Source: Phoebastria nigripes (taxonomy: Eukaryota > Chordata > Aves > Procellariiformes > Diomedeidae). Taken from it: a DNA stretch of 64,000 nt. The stretch is taken from the NCBI GenBank assembly GCA_035582835.1, contig JAYKAV010003266.1, positions 3,489,421-3,553,420 on the forward strand, in the 5' to 3' direction. Below the pieces are notes generated by a model. The model had not been told where the DNA came from and made no database searches. It saw only the letters and a list, made by a program, of their open reading frames with translations. A program made the translations under genes and the position numbers. Shown here piece by piece: positions 44,915 to 55,917 of the stretch; position 1 is the first letter of the stretch, and the number at the start of each line of letters is the position of its first letter.

Positions 44915-47400
44915 TCCTCTGCTAGGATCCACCACTGCATTTATGTCCTTCCCTGTTTCATAAGAGTGAAACACCCTCCCAGCTAGTGCCACAGCATCTA
45001 CGTGTAGGCAAATCGGGGTCTTTTCAAACAGCAAACAAGCCTTTTCTGCAGGAGCTGATCTGCTGTGTGGGTACCCATGCCTTGACCTGCCTTCCCACGG
45101 GGGGCTCAGGACCACTGGTCACACCCCTGGGGACAGAGGGACAGGGCTGTACATAGGCTTTGCTGCGCGTTGGGGAGGCGAAGGTGCTTGCAGGTCTGAT
45201 TAAGGGTGGCTAACTCCGCCCCACCAGGAAGGCAGCTCTTGCTGCCCCCGTGCNTGGGTCTGTTTTCATTGCCACGTTGGCTCCAGCTAACAACTAGAGG
45301 CTTGTCTCTGTCCTGGACATGTGCGGAGATGCTCAGCGGGAGCGTGCTGGAGCTGCGAGCCCCGTGCCGGCTGGCCCGGCAGGAGGGGCAGACCAGTGCT
45401 CCCAGCTGGAGTCTGACATTTCCAGTTCTGCAGGAGAGCTGCGGTGCTTCAAGTTACAGCCCAGCAGCTGCGAATCCAAGCACTCCCCAATGCCAAGCGA
45501 TTTGCAACACACTCTCATCTCCAGGTCGACCAGCTCAGGTGCTGTGACTGCCGTAGTCCACAGCCGAGCCCTGGGAAACGTGCCTGTACAGCAGAGCACA
45601 ATGCTTGGACTTCTGGAGCAGAGCCTGGAGCAAGCCATCATCTAAGTGCAATCGCTCACAGAAGCTTCTCATCCTAATTTCTGCCACCAGTGATGACTGC
45701 TGATGAATTCCCAGTGCTGCCTGAAGCACAGGCTGACACGAGCTACCTCTCGGGCTGCAGGGATGTTCGGGAGAGCAATGCTCCTGCCAGCACCAAAACG
45801 GCTGCTGCTGCGTGACCTTTCCAGCCAGGTAGGCAGGATCCTCCGCTCCGCTCGCCAGCCCTCCCTCCCAGCGCAGCACCTCGTCCCCTGCCCTGCCCCA
45901 TGGAGCGGCAGCACAGCCTTACAGCAGAGAGGATGTGGCTAAGCGGATGTTTGTCCCTCCTGGGAGGGTCTGTGCAGCTGTGTAGCATTTAAACCTCTTA
46001 AAGTTGGGATAAAGTTAAAGATGGGTCTCCAGGGATGGGAAATTCAAGGCACCTAACGATGTTACTTGTTTCTTGCCATTGCCTTCTGTAGCACTGATCC
46101 ATCACCTCCAACACGGGAGCGAGGAGAGCAGTGGCAACGGCTCTTCGGGGCCTGGGGGTGGAGGGAAGGGGCCCCAGCGGTCAGCGTATCTCGCTTTCAT
46201 CCAGCGTTTCCTGAGCACACCCGGGTGCTCCAGGCAGCTGCTCATCAGCACAGGAAACCCCAGGGGCTGGGAAGCAGCGGCAGCACAGGCAGGGAGGGCA
46301 CGGGAGGGAGGGCAGAGCTGCCCAGAGACCCTCGGCATGGGGATATCTGCACAGGTCAGCGATGGAGCTACAGCCCGGCCTCTCCGCAACCTTCTGGTTG
46401 TACAGAGATGCTGGCAAGCTTCTCCCCTTCCTTCCTACCGCAAGGAAACTCTCCAGTTGGAAAAACTAAGCCTCCTCTGCCCTATTCTATACCACAAAGG
46501 CTCTGATCTGGAGAAGACTCGAGTGGATCTGAGCTTGAAAAAGCACCAGGTGACTTAAGCCCCCACGATGGCTTCTGCCTATAGCCCTCAGCTGGAAAAT
46601 GGTCAGGCTGGCCTAAAATAGGATGTTTTTGTGGATGCAGTTCTGTTCCTATTCAGCACAGTTCTTTCAAGCAGTGGGAGGGAAAAATGCCTGGGCTGCT
46701 TGCGGTGCTGCTCCTGGGCCCCTTAAGCCAGCCTATTAACACCTCTAATCGCCTGTGCCAGGGCAATTTCCTGGTGGCTGCTGCGCAGTCCTGGCTGCGA
46801 GGCACCCCTAACCCGCAACTGCCCCATATTAACACTTGTGATTGTTATGGGCGAGCAATTAGGCCACACTCAGCCCAGCAAAGCGGCAGGAGCAATTATG
46901 ACCATCCTATTAAAACTGACAGAGCTCGCTCTATATTTAGAAACACGGGGAACTGGCTGGTTTATTTTTTCCCCTTCCTTAAATGATTTTTCCCCAAGTC
47001 TCCATGGTCCATTTAGCTGGTTTCAGCTGCAGCCAGCTGTAAACTTTGGAGGGGGCATTCTCTGCTCCGAGCCATGTGCAGTTGTTATTTCCTCTGATAA
47101 TGAAGCCGGGCTGGAGCGGTGTCAGCGGGCTGCAGGGGGCTGTGCCAACGGGCGAGTCGTGCTCTATCTTTAACTATCAAACCTCTCTCCAGCCCACCTG
47201 TAAATCCCCTATGGGGGTCAGCACTTGGTGGGTGAGATGGTAGCAGGGCTGGAGAGGCCAGTCCAGAGGGGACACCTCCCTCCTGGAGCCCAGGATGCTG
47301 CCAGCACATCCTGGGGCACATCTCATGCNCGGCATCCCCGTCCTTTTTATCCCAGACCCCAAAGGGATGGGGCTCTGCAGAGCCCCCCGGGATGGCTGAG
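44915..47400. other. REN-ETNK2 intergenic region
   Basis: No gene supported. Between about 46690 and 46990 the DNA is less GC-rich, with TATTAA and ATTGTTATG words. It looks more like a regulatory element than the rest. Open frames elsewhere resemble no known protein. Confidence 0.6.
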
Positions 47401-47425
47401 GGGCTCTGGAGCGGGGTGGGGGGGG

Positions 47426-47582
47426 GAGAGAGAGAGAGAGAGAGGAGGCGGAGGGCACCGGCAGCAGGTGCGGCGGACGGTGGGGGGGGTCCCGGTGCGG
47501 GTCCGGTGCGGGTCCCGCTGACCTCACAATGCGGGCGGGCGCTGCTGCGGGAGGCGGGCGGCGGGAGGCGGGCCGGTGACTC
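47426..47582 (+). promoter_or_regulatory. ETNK2 GC-rich promoter region
   Basis: A (GA)n run at about 47426-47444, GC boxes (gggcgggc and gaggcgggcgg, gaggcgggcc) at 47533-47575 and an AP-1 word TGACTCA at 47577-47583, with no TATA box. This fits a CpG-island promoter. Confidence 0.55.
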
Positions 47583-47678
47583 ATGGCTTCCCAACGGCGG
47601 GCGGCTCCTCCCCGCGGCCGCCGGCCCCGCGGCAGCCCCCGGCACATGGGCCGCGGCTCCGGGAGCGCGGAGCTGGGT

Positions 47679-47855
47679 ATGGCCGTACCGCCCGGCCGCT
47701 GCCCCGACTGCACCGGGCCGGAGCGGGGCGGCGGTGGGACCCCCGCCGTGCCCCACCTCGGCATTGCGGTGGACGAGGGCGACGTGCTGCCCGGGGCTCT
47801 GCGGCTCATGCGGGAGCTGAGACCCGGCTGGGAGCCGGCGAGGGTGAAGACCAAG
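47679..47855 (+). CDS. ETNK2: ETNK2 exon 1
   Basis: Encodes MAVPPGRCPDC, a Gly-rich link, HLGIAVDEGDVLPGALRLM and ends VKTK. The first part is GC-rich; alternative upstream ATGs at 47583 and 47646 have a poorer context (C at -3). Confidence 0.85.
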
Positions 47856-49170
47856 GTACGCCCCGCCGGGGGGGGGGGGGGGGGCGGGGGGGGAGAAGAC
47901 CAAGGCCCGCCCGGGGGGGGGGGGGGGGAGAGCCTGCGCGGAGCCCCCCCGGGGACCGGCCGCCGCAGCCCACGCACCCCCCGTGGGGATCGTCCGGGGG
48001 GGCTGCAGAGCCCAGCCTGGGGGGCTATAGGGTCCGCCCGAGGGGGACTGTGGGGCTCACCCTGGGGTGCTATAGGGCCCGCCCTGGGGCAGCTATAAAG
48101 CTCGCTCTGGGGGGGCTATAAGGGCCACATGAGGATGACTGTAGGACCCGCCATGGGGGGCTATAGGACCTGCCAAGGAGGGTGCGGCATCCTGTCCCCC
48201 CACCCCCAGTTCTCCCCTCCACTCTCAGAGCGTAACCGGGGCCGATCAGGTGTGCGAAGGTGTGATTACCCCCCCCCCCAGGCTTTGGGGACCCCCTCGG
48301 GCAGTCACTGAGCGGTGACTGAATGCAAGTGTGTCCCCAGGGTCCCCCGAGGCTGCCAAGGTGGGTGAAGGCTGGGGGGATGCCGGGGCAGCAGCCTGCG
48401 CTGCTGGTCCCCCCCAGAGTCTCTCCTGCAGGTGCTGCACCCCTGCCTTCGCCCAGTGCTGCCAGGCCGCTGCCCGTGGGAGTAGCTGCTCCCGGGAGCA
48501 GGTCTCGCTTGGATTACTTGTGGGCTTGCACCTTTGCCAGGTCGCGTGGGCTGAGCACAGGTTCGGATGGGAGCTGGGATTCAGCGCTGGGCTCCTTGCA
48601 CGGGACGGGACTTGGCTGTCCAGAGCTGGCAGGGCTTTGCTGCAACGGCTGGGAGAGTGGGGCTGGCAGCTGCCTGGCATGGGAGTCCCTTTCCCCCTCC
48701 TCACCCTCTGCCCAGGGGTGCCAGGTCTCAGGTGGAAAAGCAAGGCTGGTGGTGTCTGTGCCCTCACCAGGCTGCTGGCAGTGGGCACGGGAGTGTGGAG
48801 GTGGTGGAGCTGGGTGCACTCAGACATATATACGTGTGTATGCATGTCCTCTGAAGGCACACGCTTCCCGTGTGCCTGGAGTGTCATTAAAAATGTATTA
48901 ATAGCCAAGTGTAATTAAATACAAGAAGCTGCAGGAAAATACATATGAAAGGGCAGATGGCAATAGGCAGGAAGCTCAGAGTTCGAGTTCCTCAGAGCAC
49001 AGAGTTGTAGGGGCAGGAAATGTCTCGGGCTCTGTGCAGCACCGAGCGCAGACCTCAGTGGCGATGGCTGTTTGAGAAGGACCCCAGCTCTCTGGTATCC
49101 AGGCTCTCTCCAGGCATCGGAGGGGGTCAGTGTTCAACAGCAGCTTGTGTGTGCGTGCATGTGTTTTTAA

Positions 49171-49202
<32 letters not shown>

Positions 49203-49204
49203 TG

Positions 49205-49245
<41 letters not shown>

Positions 49246-52200
49246 AAAACCCTTAGGAGTTGGGGGGGAACCTCCAGTTGCGTTTCCCTTAGCTGCTATT
49301 GCAAGAGCTGTTCGTGAGGGGATTGGAGCAGTGCACTGGTCTTCAGCTGGTTCCTATTAGCGTTCCTGTTCGCTTTCCTCCGTGCACTGGAGCGGTGCCC
49401 GGTTCACACCACCTTGTTGCACGGTGTTAGTGCACAGCTGCTTGCAGGGGCTGTACCAGGCTGTGCCGGTGACACAGAAAAAAATCTCCCAGCACTTGGG
49501 CAGGGTGTGGAAGGTGGGGAGGAAGGGTCTAGGTGCTTGGCCTCCCCTGCCTGCCCTCTGCTTGCTGGGGTCTTCAGCCCCCTGTGCTCCAGGTTGTACC
49601 CGCTTTCCAGGGCTCCCGCTCCTCATCCTTTAAGCTCTGTCCCTGGGCAGAAGCATCTCCGTACCGAGAAGGCACAGGCGGTATCGGTGAGTCAGCCAGC
49701 CACGCTATCAGGGAAGCACGCACTCCTCCATCCCTCATCTGGCGATAAGAAGAGCAGCAGCGACGTGGAGCCAAACCTCTGCGAGGACTCCGGCGTGGCT
49801 GGACTTTTTTAGCCCGACTTTGGCAACAAGGTGCCCTGTTGCAGTCTGGTCCCGGGCTGCTGGCCACCTCTTGGGCTGGGGAGCAGCGCTGGGGGTGCCT
49901 GCGCGGGGAGGCAGCCAACGCGGCGGTGCTTCGGGGGTGCCGAGGGGTCTCATGGTAGGTGCAGCACCAGGGTGTCGGATGGAGCTGCTTCGCTTCAGCA
50001 TCTTTGCACAGGGCTTGGGTCTTGCTTTGCATTTAATTGCCGAAAGGCTCCTGGTGTGGAGTCACACTCGCTTTCCCCCCCCTCCCTGCTGTCACGCAAC
50101 CACAGCAGGGAAGGATTTGGGCTGGTAGCAGCGCTGTGGCCCTGCTGATAGCTGACTGCATTTTGGATCCACAAGGAATAGCACCGGGCATCTCCCAAGC
50201 AGCTGCGCTTGGGAGCTGGAGGAGCTGCCGCCTCCAAACCAGGCGAGCCCCTGCGTGCGTGTGTGCAGGTTGCTGACGAACCACGTGTGAGTCTCCAAAG
50301 TTAGCAGCCTGGAATTCAGGGGGGATAAGGCTCAGTAATCCCGTTAAACCCGCTGGAAAGGGCTGATCGGACTGTCGAGCAGCAAAACAAAGCAGCGCAA
50401 GGACTTTGCAGGTGAGGCGGTGCTGAGCATCTCAACACGGAGCCNTTCACCTGCAGCCGATGTGCGTGTGGCTGATGGAGGGCACCGGCCCCAGGGTGCA
50501 AACGACACCTTTTGCTTGCTGAACTTCTGGCCTCTGGGGCCTGGCAGGACAAGGAGAGGAGAGAGCTGAGCGTGGCACCGTGGTGGAAACNCAGATTATC
50601 TGGCCTGGGAAAAGCAGCTCGGTTGCTTGAGAAGGTTCAGCCCGCCCCAGCACAGCTGAGGGGCAGCAGCCCGAGGGGACGGGGCGCCCGGCTCGCTGCC
50701 CGCCGTGCTCACCCCGAATCCAACACCAGCCAGCTGTGTAANGAGGGGTGTTAGCACCGTCTAACTTCGGGTGTCTCATTCCAGTGCTTTGAGTTTCTCT
50801 CGGGAGGCTGCATGGGGAGCCCTATATATAGGCACCCTATATAGGAGTGAGAGTTGCTGAGTGGGATGTCTAAAATTAGCTGTCCCACCCCCGAGCACCG
50901 CTGCTGCCGTAGCACGCGTCCTCGCCCCCCTCCCGCTCCGCCAGCGTCACACCTGCTCTGGCTCCCCAAACCCAAAGGGGATAAAGAAATCATTCTCATG
51001 GGGAGCAGCGGCACCCCAGCACGCTCAGCCTCAGTGCTGAGCAGGAGCTGCGTGGGGCTGAGCATCCTGCCTGCCTGGGGGGCAATGGGGCAGGGGTCTC
51101 CCGTGGGGCGATGGAGACCCAAACCCCTCGGTGCACCGGAGGCGACTGAAATCGCCGCGGGATGGGGAGAGGAGCCCGGCGCGAGCGGCAGCGGCAGCCC
51201 CTGCATGTGCGCGGGCAGGCGGCCAAGCCGGGGCGACGGGAGAACAAAACTCTCTTTCCATCTGTGAGGAGCCATCAGAGCAATGACACGAGACGTCCCC
51301 AGCAGAGATGTCCCTGCCTATCAGCGACCCGGCCCCGCGGGGAGGGTCGGGAGGAGGAGATGGGATGGTGGTGTTTGCTCCATGTTGTTTGCTGGTTTGT
51401 TTTGGGGTTTTTTTTGTTGTTGGTTTTTTTTTTTTTTTTTTTTTTCTTTTTGTGCCAAAAGATTTGCGCTGATTTTTTGGGAGCGATTCCCGGGGCCGCT
51501 CGGGTGCCAAGCGTGCTGGCAGCACATCTGGCCTGAGCTGTTCCTGAGCTCCCAGGTGAAAAATGGCAGGATTTCCACCCAAATCGCCAGCTTTGTGCAG
51601 CTCAAGCCTCGTGCCTGTGGCCCCGTGCAGAGCCCCAGTTCACGCCTGAGCCTCAAGGCCTTGCAAACTCGTGCCACCTGCCATGGGAGCTTTCCTGGCT
51701 GCTGTGGGCACTGCTGCTTTGTGCTTTGTTTTGCCCATTGCCTGTTACTGCTTTTGCCACGTTGCTTTCTCCCAGGGGTCCGCTGGTGGGAAGGGGGTTT
51801 CCCCCATGCCCGGCTGGCATGGCAGGGATGTACAGGCATCGGCTCTGCCACCCTTCTCCCCCTCCAGCTCTTCACCGATGGCATCACCAACAAGCTCGTG
51901 GCCTGCTACACGGACGAGGGCATGGCAGACGCGGTGCTGGTCCGTGTCTACGGCAGGAAGACAGAGCTGTTCGTGGACCGGGAGACGGAGCTGAGGAACT
52001 TCCAGGTGCTGCGTGCTCATGGCTGCGCCCCTGACCTCTACTGTGCCTTCCAGAATGGGCTCTGCTACCAGTTCCTGCCAGGCATCGCGCTGGGGCCTGA
52101 CCACGTGCGGGACCCCCACATCTTCAGGTGCGCAGGTCCGGGGAGGACATGTGGGATGGGGAAACTGGTGCGGGGTTTGCTCCGTGTTTCCAGCTCTCCC

Positions 52201-55200
52201 CCTCGCTGCCTTTGCTCCAGACCGGTGCTCAAGCATCGCTGATGTGCACAAACCTGGGTGGTGCTGGGGGATAAATGGGCCAAACTGCAGCCAGGTTTAT
52301 CACCATGTTTTTAAAGCATCAGCTTTTGGTGAATAGAGATTGCGCGAGAACCACAGCTTTTATCTGAACTTGCCCTGGAAAGGTGAATGCTGCTTTTGAC
52401 CCAGACAGAGTCTTGAAATGCTTCAGAGGCTTGCAGCTGAAACGGAGGGGAGTTTCAGCTGAGCTGACCCTGCATGGCTTTCGGGGAACCCCTCTCGAGA
52501 TGTCTCAAGGCTGGTTTTGAGGAGCTTTCCTCTCGGGGATGCTGCTGCATGGCCACCTCTCACCCGTGCATCTGTGTGTCCCTCCAGGCTGGTGGCCCAG
52601 GAGATGGCCCGGGTACACGCCATCCACGCCAACGGGAGCCTCCCCAAGCCCATCCTCTGGCAGAAGCTGCACAAATACCTCACCCTCGTGAAGACGGATC
52701 TCAGCCCAAAGGTATCCAACCCCAGGTAAAGGCAGAGGGATCCCAAAGAGCCAGGCTCTGGCTTGGGCATCCGCTGCCCACCCATCTCTAAGTCTTCCCC
52801 GAATGGGACCGGGGGGAAGAGCCCCGGTTCCCAGGTAAAGCCTCTGCAGGAGTCTAGGGTTGGTGAGTGGGGCTGGGGATGGTGTCGGGGCTGGATCCGG
52901 CCACACGGCCACTTCTGGATCACGATCCCTCTGCAAGCAAACTCATAGCCAAGCCCTCAAGAGCAGGTGGGATGGAGGCATCTCCGTGCATCCTTCAGNG
53001 CCTTTCCTCCTGCCGGTCTGGGANCAGTGTTAGAGCAGAGACAGCTCTGGGTTGTGTCTGTACAGCACCCAGGCAGGATCCGGCCTGAGCCAGAGACTCC
53101 CAGCTGCTGTAATAATCCGCCTCCTCCTCCTCCCTGCAAATCTAGCCTGCATTTTAAGCCCTCCCTAGAATAAGCTGAAGCTCAAGCCCTTCTTACGGTG
53201 GGGATCTGAGCAGCAAGGTTGAGCTGACGTTGGAGGGGATGCTAGAAACCCAGTATAAATTAAAGCAGCCAGTTCCCACTTCAAACCAGTTCATCCCATT
53301 TCTGGGAGCCTGGTTTCACGCCAGGTGAGTGCCGGGGTGTCTGGGAAGGATGCGGGCAGCCCCAAGAGGTGGTGGAGGTGAATGAACCTGAAGGCAAGCG
53401 AATAATTAACCTGTTCCCTGAGCAGCAGTGGCAGGACGCAGGGCTTTTCTCAGCACTCACCCCGCTGCAGGCAGACTTTACCCAAGCCTGCACCTTCAGT
53501 GCAGCCAATTAGGTAATCATTAACTGGCTCTCTTCTTGGAATTGAAACTTCTGAGGTTACTGAGAGGGTACGTGCCCTGGCAGAGTCCAAAAAATTCCCG
53601 TTGCTTGGGGATTAGTCGGGAGTGAGCTTTGGGAGTGAGCGCTGGGGGGCTCGGTGGCTGGTTGGGTGAATTTGGGGGATGGATGCGGGTGTTAGTGGGG
53701 AGAAGGGAAGGGCTGAGGCTGCACCGTGGCATCTGCCAGGCGCCCTGGGTACCACGCAGCGCGCCGGAGGATGTCCAAGCCAAGCCTGGCCTCCCCACCA
53801 AAAATGGCCTCGTGAGCCCTCGCTTTTTGTCACTGATGAGTTCGTTTATAAAATGCACGGAGGGAAGCAAGGGGCAACGCTGCCCCTCTGCCCCCAAGGG
53901 AGGTTCCCCGTGAGCAGAAGTGATTCCACCCCGTCCCCTTCCCCAGCCTCCAGCAGGACGTGCCCAGCCTGGAGATGCTTGAACACGAGCTGGCCTGGAT
54001 GAAGGAAACGCTGTCCCAGCTGGGGTCCCCCATCGTGCTTTGCCACAACGACCTGCTCTGCAAGAACATCATCTACGACGGGACACAAGGTTCGTGGCAG
54101 CAGCTTCGCACGCCCGGCGGAGGGGTCTGTCCCTCACCCACCTCCCCAGGGGCTGGCGGCTCCATCTCCAGCCCCTCTCACAGCCTCTGCCATTGCCTCN
54201 GCAGAGCACGTTCGCTTCATAGACTACGAGTACACCGGCTACAACTACCAGGCTTTCGACATTGGAAACCACTTTAATGAGTTTGCGGGTGAGTCGGGCT
54301 CCTCTCCATGGCACCAAAGGTCCCTCTGAGTTGCAGCGGCTGCCCCGGGGTCTCCCCATCCCTGGGGATGGAGGAGGCAGGTTGCATCCCCAGTCCCATG
54401 GTGGGAAATGGGGCAGCTCCTCCTAAGGCTGCCCGGGGTTAGAGCGATGTGCGAGGGAGGGTCTCTGCGGGCGTTGGGCGCCGTGCAGCCTGGCTGCTGC
54501 TGGGATGCAATGCCTGCACAAGCCCAGCTCTTAACCATGCAAGGGCTGGGTGCGTGCCTCGAATCAGCNGGTTGATCCCCAGCTTGTGCAAGCCTGGAGC
54601 TGCAGGGGTTTTGCTCACCCGGTCATGCACGGGGCTGGTCACGCCGCTTTGCCCTAGAGAAACCCTCCCTTTCACCCTTCTGCCCCTTGGGCATCGCTGA
54701 CCCCAGCTCCCCTCGCAGGCGTGAAGGAGGTGGATTACCGCCTCTACCCCAGCAAGGAGACCCAGCTGCAGTGGCTGCGCTCCTACCTGCAGGCCTACAA
54801 GCAGCTCACCCAGGGAGACCAAGGAGGCACGGGGGTGTCCGAGGAGGAGCTGGAGGCTCTCTACGTGCAAGTGAACAAGTTTTCTTTGGTGAGTGGAGAT
54901 GGGAAGGAGCCAGCCTCTCTCGAGGGCTGCCCGTGGGATGGGTTTTCCTCTGCTCTCAGGTGAGCCAGGGCTTTGTGCTGCAGCTTGGCTGGCAAGAACA
55001 GGGGTGCAGGTACCAGGCTGGGGGTTTGGGGGCACCTGGGGCAGGAGGCTGCCTCAAAGAGCCCGGCTGCATCTCAGAGGCACTGAACTCCTGGGTAAGG
55101 TCAAAGATAGCGCTGGCCGCCTGCCATCCCACCGACACGTGCCAAGGGACAGCGTGTCTCTGATAGCTGTGGCCTTGGGCATCCCTTCAGAGAGGCCAGG

Positions 55201-55917
55201 CAGACCTTGGGCACAGCCGAGCATGAGGAAATCCCCTTTGGTAAATGCCATGGGCAAGCAGAGCCAATTTTCTGGAAACTTAGGGCAAAATCTCAGCTGG
55301 TTTCCTGGCTGGAGCTGCCAGGAGGGATGTCCCAGCTGCAAACGCAGAGGCTGGTACCCTGAGCACGTTGTGTGGCTGTTCAGCATCCTTCCTGCTGGCA
55401 TCCCTTGCCCGGGCTGGGACCAGTCTCCGGAGCATATAAAAACGCACGTGTGGGCCAGCCCCAGCTGGCTGCCACCCCATGTCCTGTCGTCACAGCCGTG
55501 GGACTTCTGGGACCCGGCCAGGAGAGGCGTGAGCAACTTGTCCCACAGGCAGGGATGCTCCGTGCTCATTTCTGATCCTTGTTTTGTCTGTTGCAGGCAT
55601 CCCATTTCCTCTGGGCGTGCTGGGGCCTGATCCAGGATAAATACTCTACCATAGACTTTAACTTCTTAAGGTGAGTCTGCCGGGGCTGGGGTGGGNCATT
55701 TGCTCCCAGCACAGTTCAGTGTTAAATGACTGGAGCAAGAGGATCCCAATGGTCCCTGTGTGCTGGAGGGATGCTCTGTGGCCAGGGGACACGGGGCTGG
55801 GGGGATGAGTGTCTCATGTCTGTCCCTCTCTCCTCTCCCGGCAGATATGCAAAGCTAAGGTTTAAACAGTACTTCAAGATGAAGCCGGTGGTCACAGCCC
55901 TGCAGATCTCTAAATAG
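47679..55917 (+). CDS. ETNK2: ETNK2, ethanolamine kinase 2
   Basis: Cytosolic kinase that phosphorylates ethanolamine with ATP, the first step of the CDP-ethanolamine route to phosphatidylethanolamine. Exons: 47679-47855, 51868-52127, 52588-52725, 53947-54089, 54205-54288, 54719-54888, 55597-55670, 55845-55917; 372 codons (human 386). Landmarks: FTDGITNKLVACY (nucleotide-binding loop), LVRVYG, then the choline/ethanolamine kinase motif LCHNDLLCKNIIYD (HND at 225-227, Asn 232) and FIDYEYTGYNYQAFDIGNHF (Asp 246), all catalytic residues kept. The end ALQIS K matches the family length. The start is uncertain: ATG 47679 begins MAVPPG like human MAVPPS and has G at -3 and +4, but the frame is open to ATGs at 47646 and 47583. 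ETNK1 is excluded by synteny and the N-terminus. Confidence 0.95.
47868..47933 (+). repeat. G-runs in ETNK2 intron 1 (possible G-quadruplex)
   Basis: Two runs of over ten G, with agaagacc between, directly after the first donor. Homopolymer length is unreliable in assemblies. Confidence 0.7.
48008..48180 (+). repeat. Minisatellite, about seven units of 22-23 bp
   Basis: Degenerate tandem units carrying a CTATAGG-like word. The words start at 48025, 48048, 48070, 48093, 48116, 48139 and 48161, a regular 22-23 bp spacing, in ETNK2 intron 1. Confidence 0.8.
49168..49238. repeat. Two poly(A) tracts
   Basis: Two long A-runs separated by tgcatgttat, in ETNK2 intron 1. They could be old retrotransposon tails, but the flanks show no recognisable body. 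Confidence 0.75.
50821..50880 (+). promoter_or_regulatory. Candidate MEF2/SRF element cluster
   Basis: CTATATATAG (50822-50831) and CTAAAATTAG (50870-50879) both fit the MEF2 consensus CTA(A/T)4TAG. CCTATATAGG (50836-50845) is a perfect CArG box for SRF. All three lie within 60 bp. Confidence 0.5.
51868..52127 (+). CDS. ETNK2: ETNK2 exon 2
   Basis: Encodes LFTDGITNKLVACYTDEG, the LVRVYGRKTELFVDRE strand and FQNGLCYQFLPG. Ends in phase 2. Confidence 0.96.
52588..52725 (+). CDS. ETNK2: ETNK2 exon 3
   Basis: Encodes LVAQEMARVHAIHANGSLP and KPILWQKLHKYLTLVK. Its last bases join the next exon as NPSL, matching human. Confidence 0.93.
53512..53524 (+). promoter_or_regulatory. HNF1-like site in ETNK2 intron 3
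   Basis: GGTAATCATTAAC differs from the HNF1 palindrome GTTAATNATTAAC at one position. ETNK2 is liver-enriched in human, which fits. Confidence 0.4.
53947..54089 (+). CDS. ETNK2: ETNK2 exon 4: catalytic HND motif
   Basis: Encodes LEHELAWMKETLSQL and VLCHNDLLCKNIIYDG. The donor is gttcgt, weak beyond the GT but forced by frame. Confidence 0.95.
54205..54288 (+). CDS. ETNK2: ETNK2 exon 5: Mg-binding DYEY motif
   Basis: Encodes HVRFIDYEYTGYNYQAFDI and GNHFNEFA, the second conserved kinase motif. Confidence 0.97.
54719..54888 (+). CDS. ETNK2: ETNK2 exon 6
   Basis: Encodes VKEVDYRLYPSKETQLQWL, a Gly-rich loop and ALYVQVNKFSL. Confidence 0.95.
55597..55670 (+). CDS. ETNK2: ETNK2 exon 7
   Basis: Encodes ASHFLWACWGLIQDKYSTI and DFNFL (human HFFWALWALIQNQYSTIDF). 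Confidence 0.95.
55845..55917 (+). CDS. ETNK2: ETNK2 exon 8, stop
   Basis: Encodes YAKLRFKQYFKMKP and ends ALQISK, TAG. Confidence 0.95.

Larger units (their letters stand above)
47856..51867. other. ETNK2 intron 1
   Basis: The largest ETNK2 intron. It holds a G-run and a 22-23 bp minisatellite at its start, poly(A) tracts at 49168-49238, a MEF2/SRF-type cluster at about 50821-50880 and a T-run at about 51423-51450. No exon is supported. Confidence 0.6.

Noticed and set aside
49168..49238. Poly(A) tracts as a processed pseudogene tail
   Set aside because: No coding homology or target-site duplication was seen in the flanks.
52704..52712. Alternative donor in ETNK2 exon 3 at cccaaag|gtatcc
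   Set aside because: Joining there would break the frame and lose the NPSL match with human. The donor after 52725 keeps both.
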